Counted from the stretch's first letter, positions 45,236 to 55,564 are shown. The stretch: DNA of 64,000 nucleotides from Dyadobacter fermentans DSM 18053 (GCF_000023125.1 NC_013037.1:2542001-2606000); one strand, 5' to 3'. Numbers and translations are program-made. The notes: generated by a model not told the origin, from the letters alone.

Positions 45236-46324
45236 ATGAAGAAAAAACTACTTTTATCCTGTATTCTGCTCATTTCCGCCCTCGTCAGCCACGCACAAAA
45301 CATCCAAGGCGCACTTCGCAGCGGCGACACACCAGGAAAGCTCATATTTCTGATTAAAAACAATGGCACATCCACTGTTACGGGAAATCTCACTGAGATA
45401 AAGTACACACTCAGTTTAGGAGGCCAAACCTTATTCAGGAGAAAATTTCTGCCTACTTATCCAGATCCGAAAGACGTCATAAAGGATTATTCATACTGGA
45501 ATTTCGGTCCAAAAAATAGACAATCCTGGACCGGGAGTTTGCCGATCTCCCTAGCGCCCGGAGCCACGCTGGATCTTGTCGAATTTCAGGTTTATGATGC
45601 AATGACCGGTATCGGCGGTAACACTTCCATCGGTATGATTGCAGGAGTGATCGAGGCATATCACGAGTGGTCCATTAAAATAGGTGGTTTAGAAGCAGCA
45701 GATCAGGTTAACAGGTTTTTTAGCCCGGGGGCTGGCATAAGTGTGTCTAATGATGCAACACGAAGCTCGTTATTTATTCCATTATATGTTCTGCCACTTC
45801 CTGTGGTGCTGAAATCTTTCTCCGCTTCGAAAGAATTGAATCAAACAATTTTGAACTGGGCCACCACCGAAGAATCCAACAGCCGGCATTTCGAAATCCA
45901 ACGAAGCTCGAATGCAAAACTTTGGTCAACCATTGCCACTGTGAACTCGGAAGGCGAAAGCAAAGTCCTGAAAAACTACATATTTGCCGATCCTAACCCA
46001 ATTTCCGGAATAAACTATTACCGGTTAAAGATGGTGGACAATGACGATACATTCGCTTACAGTAAAATTGAGTCTGTCGAATTCCCTGAAATTTCACAAG
46101 CCTGGCCTAATCCTACCTCGGGCGTGGTTCACCTCTCGCCAACCATTGGACGCAAAATTAAATCAGCGCAACTTTGGGACATGTCCGGAAAGCTGGTAAA
46201 AAGTCTCGAACCATCTGTGAATAATACCGTTCATGTCGGTACTGCTGTCGAGGGACTGTACCTGATAAAAGTGATACAAGACGACAATAGCCAGATAACA
46301 TCTAAGATTGTAGTCAATAAATAA
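45236..46324 (+). CDS. T9SS cargo protein of unknown function
   Basis: A 362-residue secreted protein: signal peptide (MKKKLLLSCILLISALVSHA), an N-terminal beta-sandwich domain without recognised family (about 22-185), a fibronectin-like segment (LPVVLKSFSASKELNQTILN and following, about 188-280), and a type IX sorting domain (about 285-362, WPNPTSGVVHLSP to SKIVVNK). It should be exported across the outer membrane and attached to the surface. Base composition is lower in G+C than in the neighbours, which hints at a different origin. No operon partner is evident. Confidence 0.75.
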   Translation: MKKKLLLSCILLISALVSHAQNIQGALRSGDTPGKLIFLIKNNGTSTVTGNLTEIKYTLSLGGQTLFRRKFLPTYPDPKDVIKDYSYWNFGPKNRQSWTGSLPISLAPGATLDLVEFQVYDAMTGIGGNTSIGMIAGVIEAYHEWSIKIGGLEAADQVNRFFSPGAGISVSNDATRSSLFIPLYVLPLPVVLKSFSASKELNQTILNWATTEESNSRHFEIQRSSNAKLWSTIATVNSEGESKVLKNYIFADPNPISGINYYRLKMVDNDDTFAYSKIESVEFPEISQAWPNPTSGVVHLSPTIGRKIKSAQLWDMSGKLVKSLEPSVNNTVHVGTAVEGLYLIKVIQDDNSQITSKIVVNK

Positions 46325-46416
46325 ATCTGGCACTACCTGCTTATTCACTCCCGCGCGGAAAATCCGTAGGTTACGGTAAAATTCAGCCGGGGGTGATCAA
46401 GCTTCATCGACGAAGC

Positions 46417-47490
46417 CTACTCCCCCTTCCCATTAGACTTATCAATAATCACCGCCAGCAAAATCACCAGCCCCTTCACCACCTGCTGCCAGAACGGCGA
46501 TACATTCAATAGCACCAAGCCATTATTCAAAACCCCAATGATCAGCGCGCCGAGGACGGTGCCGAGGATGCTGCCGCGGCCGCCTGAGAGCGAGGTGCCG
46601 CCGATGACCACCGCCGCAATGGAGTCGAGCTCGTAGCTGATGCCGGCGTTGGGCTGGGCGGAATCGAGGCGCGAGGTGACCATAATGCCGCCCACCGCGG
46701 CGAGCGCTCCGGCGATGGTGTAGACGACGATTTTGACCCTATTGACATTGATCCCCGACAATCGCGAGGCGCTTTCGTTGCCCCCGATGGCGTAAATGTA
46801 GCGTCCAATGCGCGTCTTGTCCGTGAGGAAAACCGCCAGCGCTACTACCACAATGGAGATCCAAACCGGCACCGGGATGCCCAGAAACCAGCCCGTGCCG
46901 ATAAACAAGAACGTGTCCCCCAGCCCGCTGATCGGGAAACCGCCCGTCCAGAGCATGGTCAGGCCCCTGGCCACGGTGAGCATGGCGAGCGTCGCCACAA
47001 ACGGCGGCACTTTGAACTTCGTAATGGCCCAGCCATTGAATGCCCCCAGCGCCGAGCCGGAAAGGATGCCAGCAAGAATGGCCCCAAGCACGGTGAAGCC
47101 GATAAACAGGTTTTGGCCCGGCAGTTCAATACCGTTTTTGAGCAAGCCCGCCGTAATGGCGCCGCATAAGGCAAGCACCGAGCCGACAGATAAGTCGATC
47201 CCCGCCGTTAGCACAATCAAAGTCATACCTACCGAAATGCAGATATTGACCGAAATCTGGCGCATAACGTTCCATAAGTTAGAGAATGTCAGGAACTTAT
47301 CCGACATGATACTCAACGCCAGACAAAGCAGAAAGAGCGCGATGAGCGACTGAAACTTGGCAAGAGGTAGACCACGCTCTAACCTCGGCGGTCGGCTATC
47401 GGCTGTCGGCGATTTTTGCGAAGCACCGGTACGCTCGTCACTGGTTATTTCATGCATGTTTTGTGACATAGGAATATTACGTGTGCACAT
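46417..47490 (-). CDS. Ribose-type ABC transporter permease
   Basis: A 357-residue RbsC-like permease with eight to ten helices and the family motif GIDLSVGSVLALCGAITAGL. The loop AIGGNESASRLSGINVNRVK couples to the ATPase. The first 40 residues (to about RPPRLERG) are polar and low in complexity, and contain the sequence CGGCTGTCGGC. This looks like intergenic repeat that became coding, so a later Met such as MSQNMHEI may be closer to the true start. Last gene of the importer operon, 49 bases after rbsA. Confidence 0.9.
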   Translation of the reverse strand: MCTRNIPMSQNMHEITSDERTGASQKSPTADSRPPRLERGLPLAKFQSLIALFLLCLALSIMSDKFLTFSNLWNVMRQISVNICISVGMTLIVLTAGIDLSVGSVLALCGAITAGLLKNGIELPGQNLFIGFTVLGAILAGILSGSALGAFNGWAITKFKVPPFVATLAMLTVARGLTMLWTGGFPISGLGDTFLFIGTGWFLGIPVPVWISIVVVALAVFLTDKTRIGRYIYAIGGNESASRLSGINVNRVKIVVYTIAGALAAVGGIMVTSRLDSAQPNAGISYELDSIAAVVIGGTSLSGGRGSILGTVLGALIIGVLNNGLVLLNVSPFWQQVVKGLVILLAVIIDKSNGKGE

Positions 47491-47539
47491 TTATAACAAT
47501 TCAAAAAAGCCAACTGCCTACTACCGAAGCACAATTATC

Positions 47540-49075
47540 TTACGGCCGACTGCCGATGGCCGAAGTCCCAATTCCTATCGCCGCTTTCAGTATTTCGTCT
47601 TCCGAGGCTTCGCTCGCCAGGAATTCGCCGGTGAGCCGGCCTTCGGACATCACCAGAATGCGATCCGAAATGGCCAGGATTTCGGGCAATTCCGACGAAA
47701 CCACCAATATGCCCAGACCTTCCTGGGCAAGCCGGATGATGAGTTTGTAAATCTCCGTTTTGGCGTTGATGTCGATCCCGCGCGTCGGTTCGTCGAGCAG
47801 GAGCACCTTCGGCTTGGTGGCAAGCCATTTGGCGAGCACGATCTTCTGCTGGTTGCCTCCGCTGAGGTTTTTGGCTTTTTGCTCTTTCGAAGGCGTTTTA
47901 ATCCGTAACTCGCTGATATAGTGATCAGCAAGCGCACGCTCCTTCGAATCATTGAGCGTGCCGAGGCTTTCCATTTCCTCTAAAGTGGTGAGGCTGATGT
48001 TGTTTTTCACGCCCAGACCGAGCACCAATCCATCCTTTTTCCGGTCCTCGGGCACGAGCGCGAGCCCGGCTGCGATGGCGCGTGCGGGCGAATCGCAGCA
48101 TATCGATTGGCCGTCAATGCGCACTTCGCCGCTTGAATGTGCGGGATGCAAGCCGAAGATGGATTCCAAAAGTTCAGTGCGTCCTGCGCCCATCAGGCCA
48201 AAAAGCCCTACGATTTCACCTTTACCAATATGGAAAGAAATATTGCTCAGCACATTACCCGTTTTTACCCGGCTTTTCAGGCTCAGGTTTTGCACTTCCA
48301 GTAAGGCGTCGCAGGCACCGCGGTCGGTGGTTTTACGCATGACTTCAATTTTCCTGCCGACCATCTTACTGATCAAAAGGTCCTGCGTCATCCCGGCCAT
48401 TTCGCCGGATTCGACGCTTTTGCCGTCGCGGAGCACCACGTAGTTGTCGGCAATGCGGAAGAGCTCGTCGAGTTTGTGTGACACATATACGATGGCCTTG
48501 TTCTGCGCTTTCAGGTCGGCAATGATGTCGAAAAGCACCTCTACCTCACTGCCGGTAATGGCCGATGTGGGCTCATCCATGATGATCAGTTCGGCGTCGG
48601 TGAGCAGTGCTTTGGCGATTTCGACGATCTGTTGCTGGCCTACTTTGAGTTTAAAAACCTGCGAATCGGGGTTTACTTTCAGTTTCAGCCGGTCGAGCAG
48701 TTCCTGCGTGCGCTTACGCATGCGGCTTTTGTCCATCGTGCCGTATTGCGTCACCAGCTCGCGGCCGAGGAAAATGTTTTCCGTGATGGTCAGGTAGGGA
48801 ATTAAATTGAGTTCCTGGTGGATGATCACCACGCCTTGCTGCTGGGCATCTTTCGGGCCGGTGAACTTTGCCGGCTCGCCTTTGTAATGCATTTCGCCCT
48901 CAAAATCGGGATAAACGCCCGACAGGATTTTCATCAAAGTCGATTTCCCCGCCCCGTTTTCGCCGATCAATGCAGTAACCTTCCCCGCTTCGATCGACAA
49001 TGAAACGTTGTCCAACGCGATCACGCCCGGAAACCGCTTCGTGATTTGCTTCACTTCCAACAATGTAGCTGTCAT
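47540..49075 (-). CDS. Ribose-type ABC transporter ATP-binding protein
   Basis: A 511-residue RbsA-like protein with two nucleotide-binding domains. Domain 1 has GENGAGKSTLMK, IIMDEPTSAI and signature LKVGQQQIVEIAK. Domain 2 has the degenerate Walker A GLMGAGRTELLE, signature LSGGNQQKIVLAK and VLLLDEPTRGID. This is the monosaccharide class. It overlaps the DUF2291 stop by 4 bases. The C-terminal tail GTSAIGSRP contains a short CGG repeat like that at the start of rbsC. Confidence 0.93.
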   Translation of the reverse strand: MTATLLEVKQITKRFPGVIALDNVSLSIEAGKVTALIGENGAGKSTLMKILSGVYPDFEGEMHYKGEPAKFTGPKDAQQQGVVIIHQELNLIPYLTITENIFLGRELVTQYGTMDKSRMRKRTQELLDRLKLKVNPDSQVFKLKVGQQQIVEIAKALLTDAELIIMDEPTSAITGSEVEVLFDIIADLKAQNKAIVYVSHKLDELFRIADNYVVLRDGKSVESGEMAGMTQDLLISKMVGRKIEVMRKTTDRGACDALLEVQNLSLKSRVKTGNVLSNISFHIGKGEIVGLFGLMGAGRTELLESIFGLHPAHSSGEVRIDGQSICCDSPARAIAAGLALVPEDRKKDGLVLGLGVKNNISLTTLEEMESLGTLNDSKERALADHYISELRIKTPSKEQKAKNLSGGNQQKIVLAKWLATKPKVLLLDEPTRGIDINAKTEIYKLIIRLAQEGLGILVVSSELPEILAISDRILVMSEGRLTGEFLASEASEDEILKAAIGIGTSAIGSRP

Positions 49076-49704
49076 GGCTTTTCGATTTGGAGATGGATCG
49101 GGATAATTTCGATATCGTTTACCTGCAAATGTGCGCGGTTGAGCTCTATCGCCCCGTGAAAGGCAATGCGGTCGCCTTTTTTAACTTTGGATTTAAATGG
49201 CGGCACCACTTTTTCGCGGATCAGCTTGTTGATTTCGGCAGACACATTATTGAAATCCATCGAGTTCGTAAATGCATTAATGTCGATCGCACCCGAGGCA
49301 TCGCGGACGGCATTACCGAAAATGTATTCCGTCGCAATGCGCACATTTCCAGCATTTTCGCTGGCGCCAGCCAGTTTTACGGATACTTCATTTTCACTTA
49401 CATCCGCTACCACACCTTCCCCTTTTACGAGAAAATAGCGGATGTTGCCAATGCCCAGCGCGTGCGAATGTTGTTCAAATGCCTTGTCTTTTTCAGTTTT
49501 AAGCTGGCTAGTCAATGCACTCAGTTCGACAGCCTTCGACAAGCCCGGCGTCAGTTTTTTATCCCAAAAATCCAGGGCATAACCAGCCGCATTAAAGGTC
49601 GCGGCGCCAGCCTTCACCTCATCCAGCTTCTTGATATACACCGAATTATAAGCCAGCAATGCAACTACGGCCAGGTAAAGCAAGTATCGGATCGGTTTGG
49701 GCAT
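49072..49704 (-). CDS. DUF2291 family membrane-anchored protein
   Basis: A 210-residue protein with one N-terminal helix (IRYLLYLAVVALLAYNSVYI) and a soluble beta-rich part. DUF2291 proteins are encoded with sugar ABC importers, and this one is exactly between the binding protein and the ATPase (gap of 2 bases and overlap of 4). It probably sits in the periplasm and helps the importer, although the mechanism is not known. No enzyme motif was seen. Confidence 0.85.
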   Translation of the reverse strand: MPKPIRYLLYLAVVALLAYNSVYIKKLDEVKAGAATFNAAGYALDFWDKKLTPGLSKAVELSALTSQLKTEKDKAFEQHSHALGIGNIRYFLVKGEGVVADVSENEVSVKLAGASENAGNVRIATEYIFGNAVRDASGAIDINAFTNSMDFNNVSAEINKLIREKVVPPFKSKVKKGDRIAFHGAIELNRAHLQVNDIEIIPIHLQIEKP

Positions 49705-49706
49705 AG

Positions 49707-50657
49707 CTATTCTTTTTCGCCGTAAGCGGCATAATTTTCGACATTGTCCTTGCGCACCAGCTCCACGGCCACCGGCATTTTACCAGGGAAATCGCGTTTG
49801 CCTTTGAAATACTCGTCGGCAAATGTGGCGGCGGTTTGCGCCATTACTTCCGGGAACTGCATTCCGGTTGCCAGTATCTTGCCGTCGTTGATGGACTTAA
49901 CCACATCCTCCGCCCCATCGAAGCCGAAAACCTTCACGCGATCGGCCTTTCCGGCGGCTACCAAGGCCTGGTAAGCACCCATGGCCATCGCATCGTTGCC
50001 GCAGAACACGCCGTCGATATCCGGGTGCGCTTGCAGCAGCGACTCCATCACTTCCATGGCCTTATTACGGTCAAAATCAGCACTTTGCTGGGCGACCATT
50101 TTCAACCCCGGGTAAAAATCCACCACGCTGTGAAAGCCCTTCGAGCGGTTCCAGGTATTGTTATCGCCCACCATCCCGAGGATTTCGACGTATTTTCCTT
50201 TCTTATTCAACGTCTCCACGAAGTACTTGCCAATCGCCACGCAGCCGGAATAGCTGTCCGACAGAATCTGAGACGTGGCCACGCCATTGGCATTCACCTC
50301 CCGGTCCATGCAAAACACCGGCACGCCCGCGGAAACCGCATTTTTCACATTCACGATGGAGCCATCGGCGTCCGTCGGATTGAACAGAATGGCATCGTAA
50401 CCCGAGGCTATCGCATTGTCGAAATGGTCGGTTTCCTGGGCAGTATTATTTTGGGAATCAAAAATTTTGGATTCGTAGCCCAGCTGTTTCGCTTTCGCCT
50501 CGGCTTTTTGGGCAAGGAAAACGAACCACGGGTTGTTCAATGTCGAAATCACGATCGCAATCTTCTTCGGCTCGTCCTTGGATTCTTTTGTTTTACAACC
50601 TAAAAATCCAAACCCGAAAAGGATGCAAAAAAACGCTATGCGAATGCTGGTATTCAT
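49707..50657 (-). CDS. Ribose-type sugar-binding lipoprotein of the ABC importer
   Basis: A 316-residue RbsB-like periplasmic binding protein anchored by a lipobox ([14 protein letters not shown]). The type I fold begins [20 protein letters not shown] and includes the hinge-region block [20 protein letters not shown]. Family members bind ribose or other pentoses, apiose, xylitol or autoinducer-2. A sugar ABC importer is unusual in Bacteroidota, which generally use SusC/D and secondary carriers. Its ligand is probably the substrate of the isomerase and transketolase genes upstream. Confidence 0.92.
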   Translation of the reverse strand: MNTSIRIAFFCILFGFGFLGCKTKESKDEPKKIAIVISTLNNPWFVFLAQKAEAKAKQLGYESKIFDSQNNTAQETDHFDNAIASGYDAILFNPTDADGSIVNVKNAVSAGVPVFCMDREVNANGVATSQILSDSYSGCVAIGKYFVETLNKKGKYVEILGMVGDNNTWNRSKGFHSVVDFYPGLKMVAQQSADFDRNKAMEVMESLLQAHPDIDGVFCGNDAMAMGAYQALVAAGKADRVKVFGFDGAEDVVKSINDGKILATGMQFPEVMAQTAATFADEYFKGKRDFPGKMPVAVELVRKDNVENYAAYGEKE

Positions 50658-50697
50658 GCTGTAACAGGTTTAGGAAGCTGCGTTCACGAGCGACTGG

Positions 50698-52131
50698 CTA
50701 AGGATACACAGTCACAATCACGCGCTGGTAACGTGTGAGCGAAGGCACGCCATTGTCGGTCACCGCGAGCACGATGTGGATCGTCTCCGGTTTCTCCACC
50801 TTTGGAGCCACAAAAGACGTTTGTGCCGCTTTTATATCCTTTATTCCAATGGATTCTTTGATGTTATAGCTGCCCGGCTCGGGGTAGTAGATCCATTCGT
50901 AAGCCAATGTATTACCGTCGGGATCGGATGAGCCATCGGCACTAAGCTGCACGGTTTCACCCACTTTGGCATTGATGCGCGTGCCGCCTTTCACGACCAC
51001 TTTCGGCGGGTGATTGGCTTCTTTATAAGGTTTGATCGTCCAGTCCATGCGCGCTGCGAAATCGTGCTGGAATGCTTCGCGCCAGCGCCACAATGTGGCT
51101 TTGTTGCTGGTGTGGTAGGCGCCGTCCACGCCCTTTACCTCGTCCATGGCGTCGGTGTAAATCGGGCGGGTTTCGGGTTCGTAGAAGTATTTAAGTGTGC
51201 GCGGCGTGTAAAGTTCATACCGTCCGCCCCAGCCGCCGTATTCCGGGTGCTCGGGGTCGTTGAGGCCATTATTCACCAATCCCAGAAACGACGGCGTGTC
51301 GCCTTCCATGAGGAATTTGGTAAATGGATATTCCTTGCCCATCGGGCCGTGGCTGCGGACGTGCTCGTCGAGCCAGGGATTGTCTACGATTTCAAAATTG
51401 GCACCCGAAAAGCGGCCATGAAACTTGTCTCCGCTGATGCCCGACCAGGTGGCGTAATGGTAAGCGCCCGCCGCATGGTAACCCGGACTGCCCACATAAA
51501 AAACGTCAGGGAAGTTTTTACGAATCCACGGGCCTGTATCGTCCTGGTCCGAAATGGTGTACATCCTGATTTTGGAAACGAATTTCTTCACATCTTCGGG
51601 CGAGCGGGTCATTTTCACTTTCCAAAGAGCCTGTGCGAGGCAGTTAGCGCCTCCCCAGACGGGAATCCATACCGGCCGGTCGTCCTTTTTATCCACCACC
51701 TTAATAATCCACTCCGATCCTTCCGAATCTTTGCCCTTGCCCACTGCATTAAGGCCGAAGTCCGGGTAGGCGCTTTTGGTGATACCGATCAGGTAATCTG
51801 CTTCGGGATAGCCTTTTTCGTGCAAAAGCAGGTTTGGCCGCACTTTCCGGTAGGCTTCGATCAGCTCCTTGATCTTCTCCGGTGCGACGCGCTTTTGCTG
51901 GTGAATGGAAGTCGTAGCCACAAGGCCTTCGACATCCCACTGGTTGGAATAGGTCAAAAACCGGATCATCGACTGGGTGTCGTCCGGTTCGTTTTCAATG
52001 TCTGTAAGTACCAGCACGCGGTGCTTCTGCGCTTCCTGCACCTGCGCTGCACCCGGTATAGTCACGCCGAGCACGCCCACGCCGGCCAGAAGCCATGCAG
52101 CACCGCAGTACATTTGTCTAATCAGTTTCAT
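50698..52131 (-). CDS. DUF1593 nucleoside-hydrolase-like exported protein
   Basis: A 477-residue exported protein: signal peptide (to about residue 30), a DUF1593 domain (about 36-330) with the nucleoside-hydrolase-type calcium loop [20 protein letters not shown], and a C-terminal Ig-like domain (about 385-477, [20 protein letters not shown]). The domain is named for the cellulose-binding protein Sde0182 of Saccharophagus. The Asp cluster suggests a glycosidase acting on N- or O-ribosyl-type linkages. It probably releases the sugar that the adjacent importer takes up. Confidence 0.88.
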   Translation of the reverse strand: MKLIRQMYCGAAWLLAGVGVLGVTIPGAAQVQEAQKHRVLVLTDIENEPDDTQSMIRFLTYSNQWDVEGLVATTSIHQQKRVAPEKIKELIEAYRKVRPNLLLHEKGYPEADYLIGITKSAYPDFGLNAVGKGKDSEGSEWIIKVVDKKDDRPVWIPVWGGANCLAQALWKVKMTRSPEDVKKFVSKIRMYTISDQDDTGPWIRKNFPDVFYVGSPGYHAAGAYHYATWSGISGDKFHGRFSGANFEIVDNPWLDEHVRSHGPMGKEYPFTKFLMEGDTPSFLGLVNNGLNDPEHPEYGGWGGRYELYTPRTLKYFYEPETRPIYTDAMDEVKGVDGAYHTSNKATLWRWREAFQHDFAARMDWTIKPYKEANHPPKVVVKGGTRINAKVGETVQLSADGSSDPDGNTLAYEWIYYPEPGSYNIKESIGIKDIKAAQTSFVAPKVEKPETIHIVLAVTDNGVPSLTRYQRVIVTVYP

Positions 52132-52218
52132 AAATTTTGACCAAATAACCCTATTTGAAAAAGACCTGATGGTATAACGACTAATTAACTGCTCGGTGAC
52201 ACTTACACGAGCAGCAGC

Positions 52219-53181
52219 CTACCTGCCCAACGCAAGCGCCGTGGCAGCGATGCCTTCCTCCGAAATGCCGTAATGATTGAAAATCTCCGATTGGGAGCCG
52301 GTAACCGTGTATTCGTCGGGGATACCGATGATCTTGAAGCGGTTACAGAAGTTGTTTTGTATTAAAAACGAAGCACAAGCCTCGCCGAGCCCGCCGAAAA
52401 TGCTGTGCTCTTCCACGGTAATAATAGGCTGACCGGTAGCCGCAATTTTTCGCAAAAGATCGTAATCCAGTGGCTTAATCGTGTGCATGCTCACCACCGT
52501 AGCCGACAAATCATGCTCGCGTTCGAGGCGCTCGGCGGCCAGCAGCGCGGGTGCCACGGTTTCGCCGGTGCCGATGATGGTGATGTCGTTCCCCTGCCGC
52601 ACAATGCGGCCCTTGCCGAATTCAAATGTCTTTTCATCCTCCGAAAGCAGCGGCATCGTTTTTTTGCCGAAACGAATGTACACCGGCATGTCCGTCTCCA
52701 CAGCCGCCACAATGGCCTGCTCGGTTTCGAAATTATCCGCCGGGGCCACGACCATCAGGTTATTAATGGTGCGTAAAACCGCGAAATCGTGCAGGCTGTG
52801 GTGCGTGGAGCCCAATGCGCCATAGCTCACGCCCGCGCTGATGCCGATCAGCTTAACCGGATTGTCGGAATAAGCGACATCGTTTTTGATCTGCTCCAAA
52901 GCCCGGGCCGTGAGGAAACAGGCCGGCGAAACGGCAAAAACCTTCTTGCCTGCCGAAGCCAGGCCCGCCGCTACCCCCACGAGGTTTTGTTCGGCAATGC
53001 CTACTTCGATGATCTGCTCAGGAAATTGCTGCCCGAACGGCACCAGCTTGCCCGAGCCGCGCGAGTCGCTCGTTACCACAATAATGTCCCGGTCGGTTTT
53101 GGCGAGTTGCTGCAATGTGCCCGAAAAGACTTCCAGGTTGGCGCGCTGGCTCACAGCAATGTTCTCGATGGTCGCATCCAC
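52219..53181 (-). CDS. Transketolase, C-terminal subunit
   Basis: A 320-residue protein equal to the pyrimidine-binding and C-terminal domains of transketolase, with the catalytic Glu in EVGIAEQNLVGVAAGLASAG. Only together with the product of 53225-54055 does it make one complete enzyme. Split transketolases of this size are often specialised for non-standard sugars (for example apulose-4-phosphate or sulfoquinovose-derived fructose). It is 43 bases after the N-terminal subunit gene. Confidence 0.93.
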   Translation of the reverse strand: MDATIENIAVSQRANLEVFSGTLQQLAKTDRDIIVVTSDSRGSGKLVPFGQQFPEQIIEVGIAEQNLVGVAAGLASAGKKVFAVSPACFLTARALEQIKNDVAYSDNPVKLIGISAGVSYGALGSTHHSLHDFAVLRTINNLMVVAPADNFETEQAIVAAVETDMPVYIRFGKKTMPLLSEDEKTFEFGKGRIVRQGNDITIIGTGETVAPALLAAERLEREHDLSATVVSMHTIKPLDYDLLRKIAATGQPIITVEEHSIFGGLGEACASFLIQNNFCNRFKIIGIPDEYTVTGSQSEIFNHYGISEEGIAATALALGR

Positions 53182-53224
53182 TATTTTTTCGATTTTAATT
53201 CAATGTCAGGTTTCCGGAAATGGC

Positions 53225-54055
53225 TCAGGCCAGCAGCTCGTCCAATTCCTGTATGGCATCGGCATATTGCTGCTTATCGGGTACGCCGTGGTGCCATTTC
53301 AATTGATTTTCCATGTAACTCACGCCCTTACCCTTCACAGTGTGCGCGATGATGAGGCTTGGCTTGTCTTTTTCAAACGGTAATGCATCGAAAGCAGCCA
53401 TTAGCTCTTTGATATTGTGCCCATCCACATGCCGCACAGCCCAGCCGAATGCCTCGAATTTATCGTCTACCGGATCGGTATTCAGCACCGCGCTGGTAGA
53501 GCCGGTGATTTGCAAGGTGTTTTTATCCAAAATCGCGCACAGGTTGTCCAGCTTGTAATGCGAGGCCGACAAAGCGGCTTCCCAGTTGGAGCCTTCGGGC
53601 AATTCGCCGTCGCCGAGGACGGTAAACACGCGGTAATCGCGCTTATCGAGCTTGCCGGCAATGGCCGTGCCCACGCTCAGCGAAAGCCCGTGGCCCAATG
53701 CGCCGGTGTTCTGCTCCACCCCGTGCACCTTGCGGGTCGGGTGGCCGATGTAATGCGATTGGTACTGACACAAAGTTTCCAGATCAGGTTCCGGGAAAAA
53801 GCCGCGCGACGCAAGCACTACATATAATGCTTCCACCGTATGGCCCTTGCTCTGGATGTACCGGTCGCGGTCGGGCGAGTCGAAATGGTCGGCGTCCACA
53901 TGCATCGTGTAATTGTAGAGCACATTCAAAATATCGATACACGACAGGCTGCCGCCGGTGTGGCCCGCTTTGGCTTGGTAGATATATTTGAGTATTTTCT
54001 TGCGGTACTCCACCGATTTCTGCGCCAGTTCCTTTTCCGACATGACTTTTAGCAT
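53225..54055 (-). CDS. Transketolase, N-terminal (thiamine diphosphate) subunit
   Basis: A 276-residue protein equal to the diphosphate-binding domain of transketolase. The thiamine diphosphate motif starts GDGELPEGSNWEAALSASHY and ends with the Asn in ILDKNTLQ. His residues at AKAGHTGGSLS and SKGHTVEALY are the substrate-binding ones. Works with the protein from 52219-53181. The isomerase gene is 48 bases upstream, so isomerised sugar is probably passed directly to this enzyme. No sugar kinase gene is found next to it. Confidence 0.93.
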   Translation of the reverse strand: MLKVMSEKELAQKSVEYRKKILKYIYQAKAGHTGGSLSCIDILNVLYNYTMHVDADHFDSPDRDRYIQSKGHTVEALYVVLASRGFFPEPDLETLCQYQSHYIGHPTRKVHGVEQNTGALGHGLSLSVGTAIAGKLDKRDYRVFTVLGDGELPEGSNWEAALSASHYKLDNLCAILDKNTLQITGSTSAVLNTDPVDDKFEAFGWAVRHVDGHNIKELMAAFDALPFEKDKPSLIIAHTVKGKGVSYMENQLKWHHGVPDKQQYADAIQELDELLA

Positions 54056-54103
54056 TAGTCCGGCCTCGCGACCGGTGTCCGTAATTTTTCCGATAGTTCA
54101 GGG

Positions 54104-55564
54104 TTAGTTCTGCGAAACCAGTTCGCGGTCGGGCAAACGTGTGGCGTAAGGTTGCTGTGCGGGTTCGTCAAAAACCTGCACTTCCCAGCCCATGTAATTG
54201 CCCAACGCTTCTTTCAAAATACCCGCCGTTTTCGACGCATTCATCACCACATGGTGTTCGAAACCGTTGCGGCAGATGTAATTCATCAGGTTTTGCAGGT
54301 TCGGGATCTCAGCCACGGCACGGTTACCGAAGGTTTTCAGCGTATCGTCCGTGAGCCGGCCTTCGCCAATGTACGCCTTCATCACGCCGCGCGGGTCGTC
54401 CGTGCTGATGCGCCCATATGTGAGCGGCATCGCAGGTGTGCGACCGGCCAGTGCACCCCAGGTATTCTCCTCTCCCACCGACGTGCCGAGGATCGGCGCC
54501 GTCGCAATTTCGATATCCGGCAAAAACGATTTCGCCCAGTTACCGCAGTGGAAAAGCACGCATTTGTTATCGTCGTTGGCGTAATTGTTGTTCCAATCCA
54601 CCAGCGCGCTCGGCGAGCCCGAAGCCAGTTGCAGCGCATACATACTTAATGTACCCGTCACATCCACCTCGCAGCCGCTCGGCATCATGTTCTCGCTCAT
54701 AATGCTCATGCTCGTGCACACATTACAGCCATAATTCTGCTGCACCGACGTCCAGCATTGTATTGCCGTGGCATCCAATGCATTAGCTTCAATAAAGTCT
54801 CCCAAAACCACATCCAGCTTCGCCATTTGGATCAATGCTTCGTCCGGCGTGCGCCCGCGGGAGGCGTAGGAAGTGATTTTATCTAATCTTTCTTTTACTT
54901 TCGAATCCTGCGCAGTCAGCTTATTAGCATTACCCAAAATCTCCGACAAATCCACCGTCACGACCGAAATGCCATTCCGCTGCAATATTTTCTCGCTATA
55001 ACGAACGGTATTGAACCCGCCCGGACGAGCGCCAATCGCGCCAATGCGGACATTTCGAAGCCCTTTGGTCACGCGGCAAACCGCCACGAAATCGTTCAGG
55101 TCCTTAATGAATGAAGGATCGGTCGGATGCACGACGTGCTTCGTCGTGAGCGTGTATTTGATGCCAAACTGATACAGGTTATTGCAGGCTGAAATCTTGC
55201 CGCACCACGAATCGCGGCGGCGGGCTACATCCAGCTTGTCCAGATCGTCGGGATAACCTTGCACCAAAACAGGCACATTCAGATCGGCCAGTTTCAATGT
55301 CTCGGCAATGCCGCGTTCATCCCCGAAATTGGGCAGCACCACGAGCACGCCCATGATCTCATCCCGGTGCGCCCGGAACAATGCGGCGCATTTCTGCGCA
55401 TCCTGGAACGTCTCGACACCCCCGAGCTTGGTAGCCTCGGTATCGAGCATAATCTCATTGATATTCAATTTTTTAAGCAAATCAACGATCTCCACCCGCG
55501 CCTCGGCCACCAGCCGGTCCGGAAAGAAATCCCTGTTACCAATAATGACTCCGATACTTTTCAT
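54104..55564 (-). CDS. FucI/AraA-family sugar isomerase
   Basis: A 486-residue protein of the L-fucose/L-arabinose isomerase fold. It starts KSIGVIIGNRDFFPDRLVAE. The metal-site region shows acidic residues in LGDFIEANALDATAIQCWTS and in MSENMMPSGCEVDVTGTLSM, and a His in CVLFHCGNW. These enzymes interconvert aldoses and ketoses with Mn(II). The substrate is not clear: fucose, arabinose, apiose and sulfoquinovose derivatives are all used in the superfamily. It leads the catabolic part of the operon after the DeoR gene, with an octamer array in its leader. Confidence 0.88.
   Translation of the reverse strand: MKSIGVIIGNRDFFPDRLVAEARVEIVDLLKKLNINEIMLDTEATKLGGVETFQDAQKCAALFRAHRDEIMGVLVVLPNFGDERGIAETLKLADLNVPVLVQGYPDDLDKLDVARRRDSWCGKISACNNLYQFGIKYTLTTKHVVHPTDPSFIKDLNDFVAVCRVTKGLRNVRIGAIGARPGGFNTVRYSEKILQRNGISVVTVDLSEILGNANKLTAQDSKVKERLDKITSYASRGRTPDEALIQMAKLDVVLGDFIEANALDATAIQCWTSVQQNYGCNVCTSMSIMSENMMPSGCEVDVTGTLSMYALQLASGSPSALVDWNNNYANDDNKCVLFHCGNWAKSFLPDIEIATAPILGTSVGEENTWGALAGRTPAMPLTYGRISTDDPRGVMKAYIGEGRLTDDTLKTFGNRAVAEIPNLQNLMNYICRNGFEHHVVMNASKTAGILKEALGNYMGWEVQVFDEPAQQPYATRLPDRELVSQN

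Noticed and set aside
51010..52140. 376-codon plus-strand open frame
   Set aside because: Antisense to the DUF1593 gene, whose calcium loop, leader and Ig-like domain are clear.
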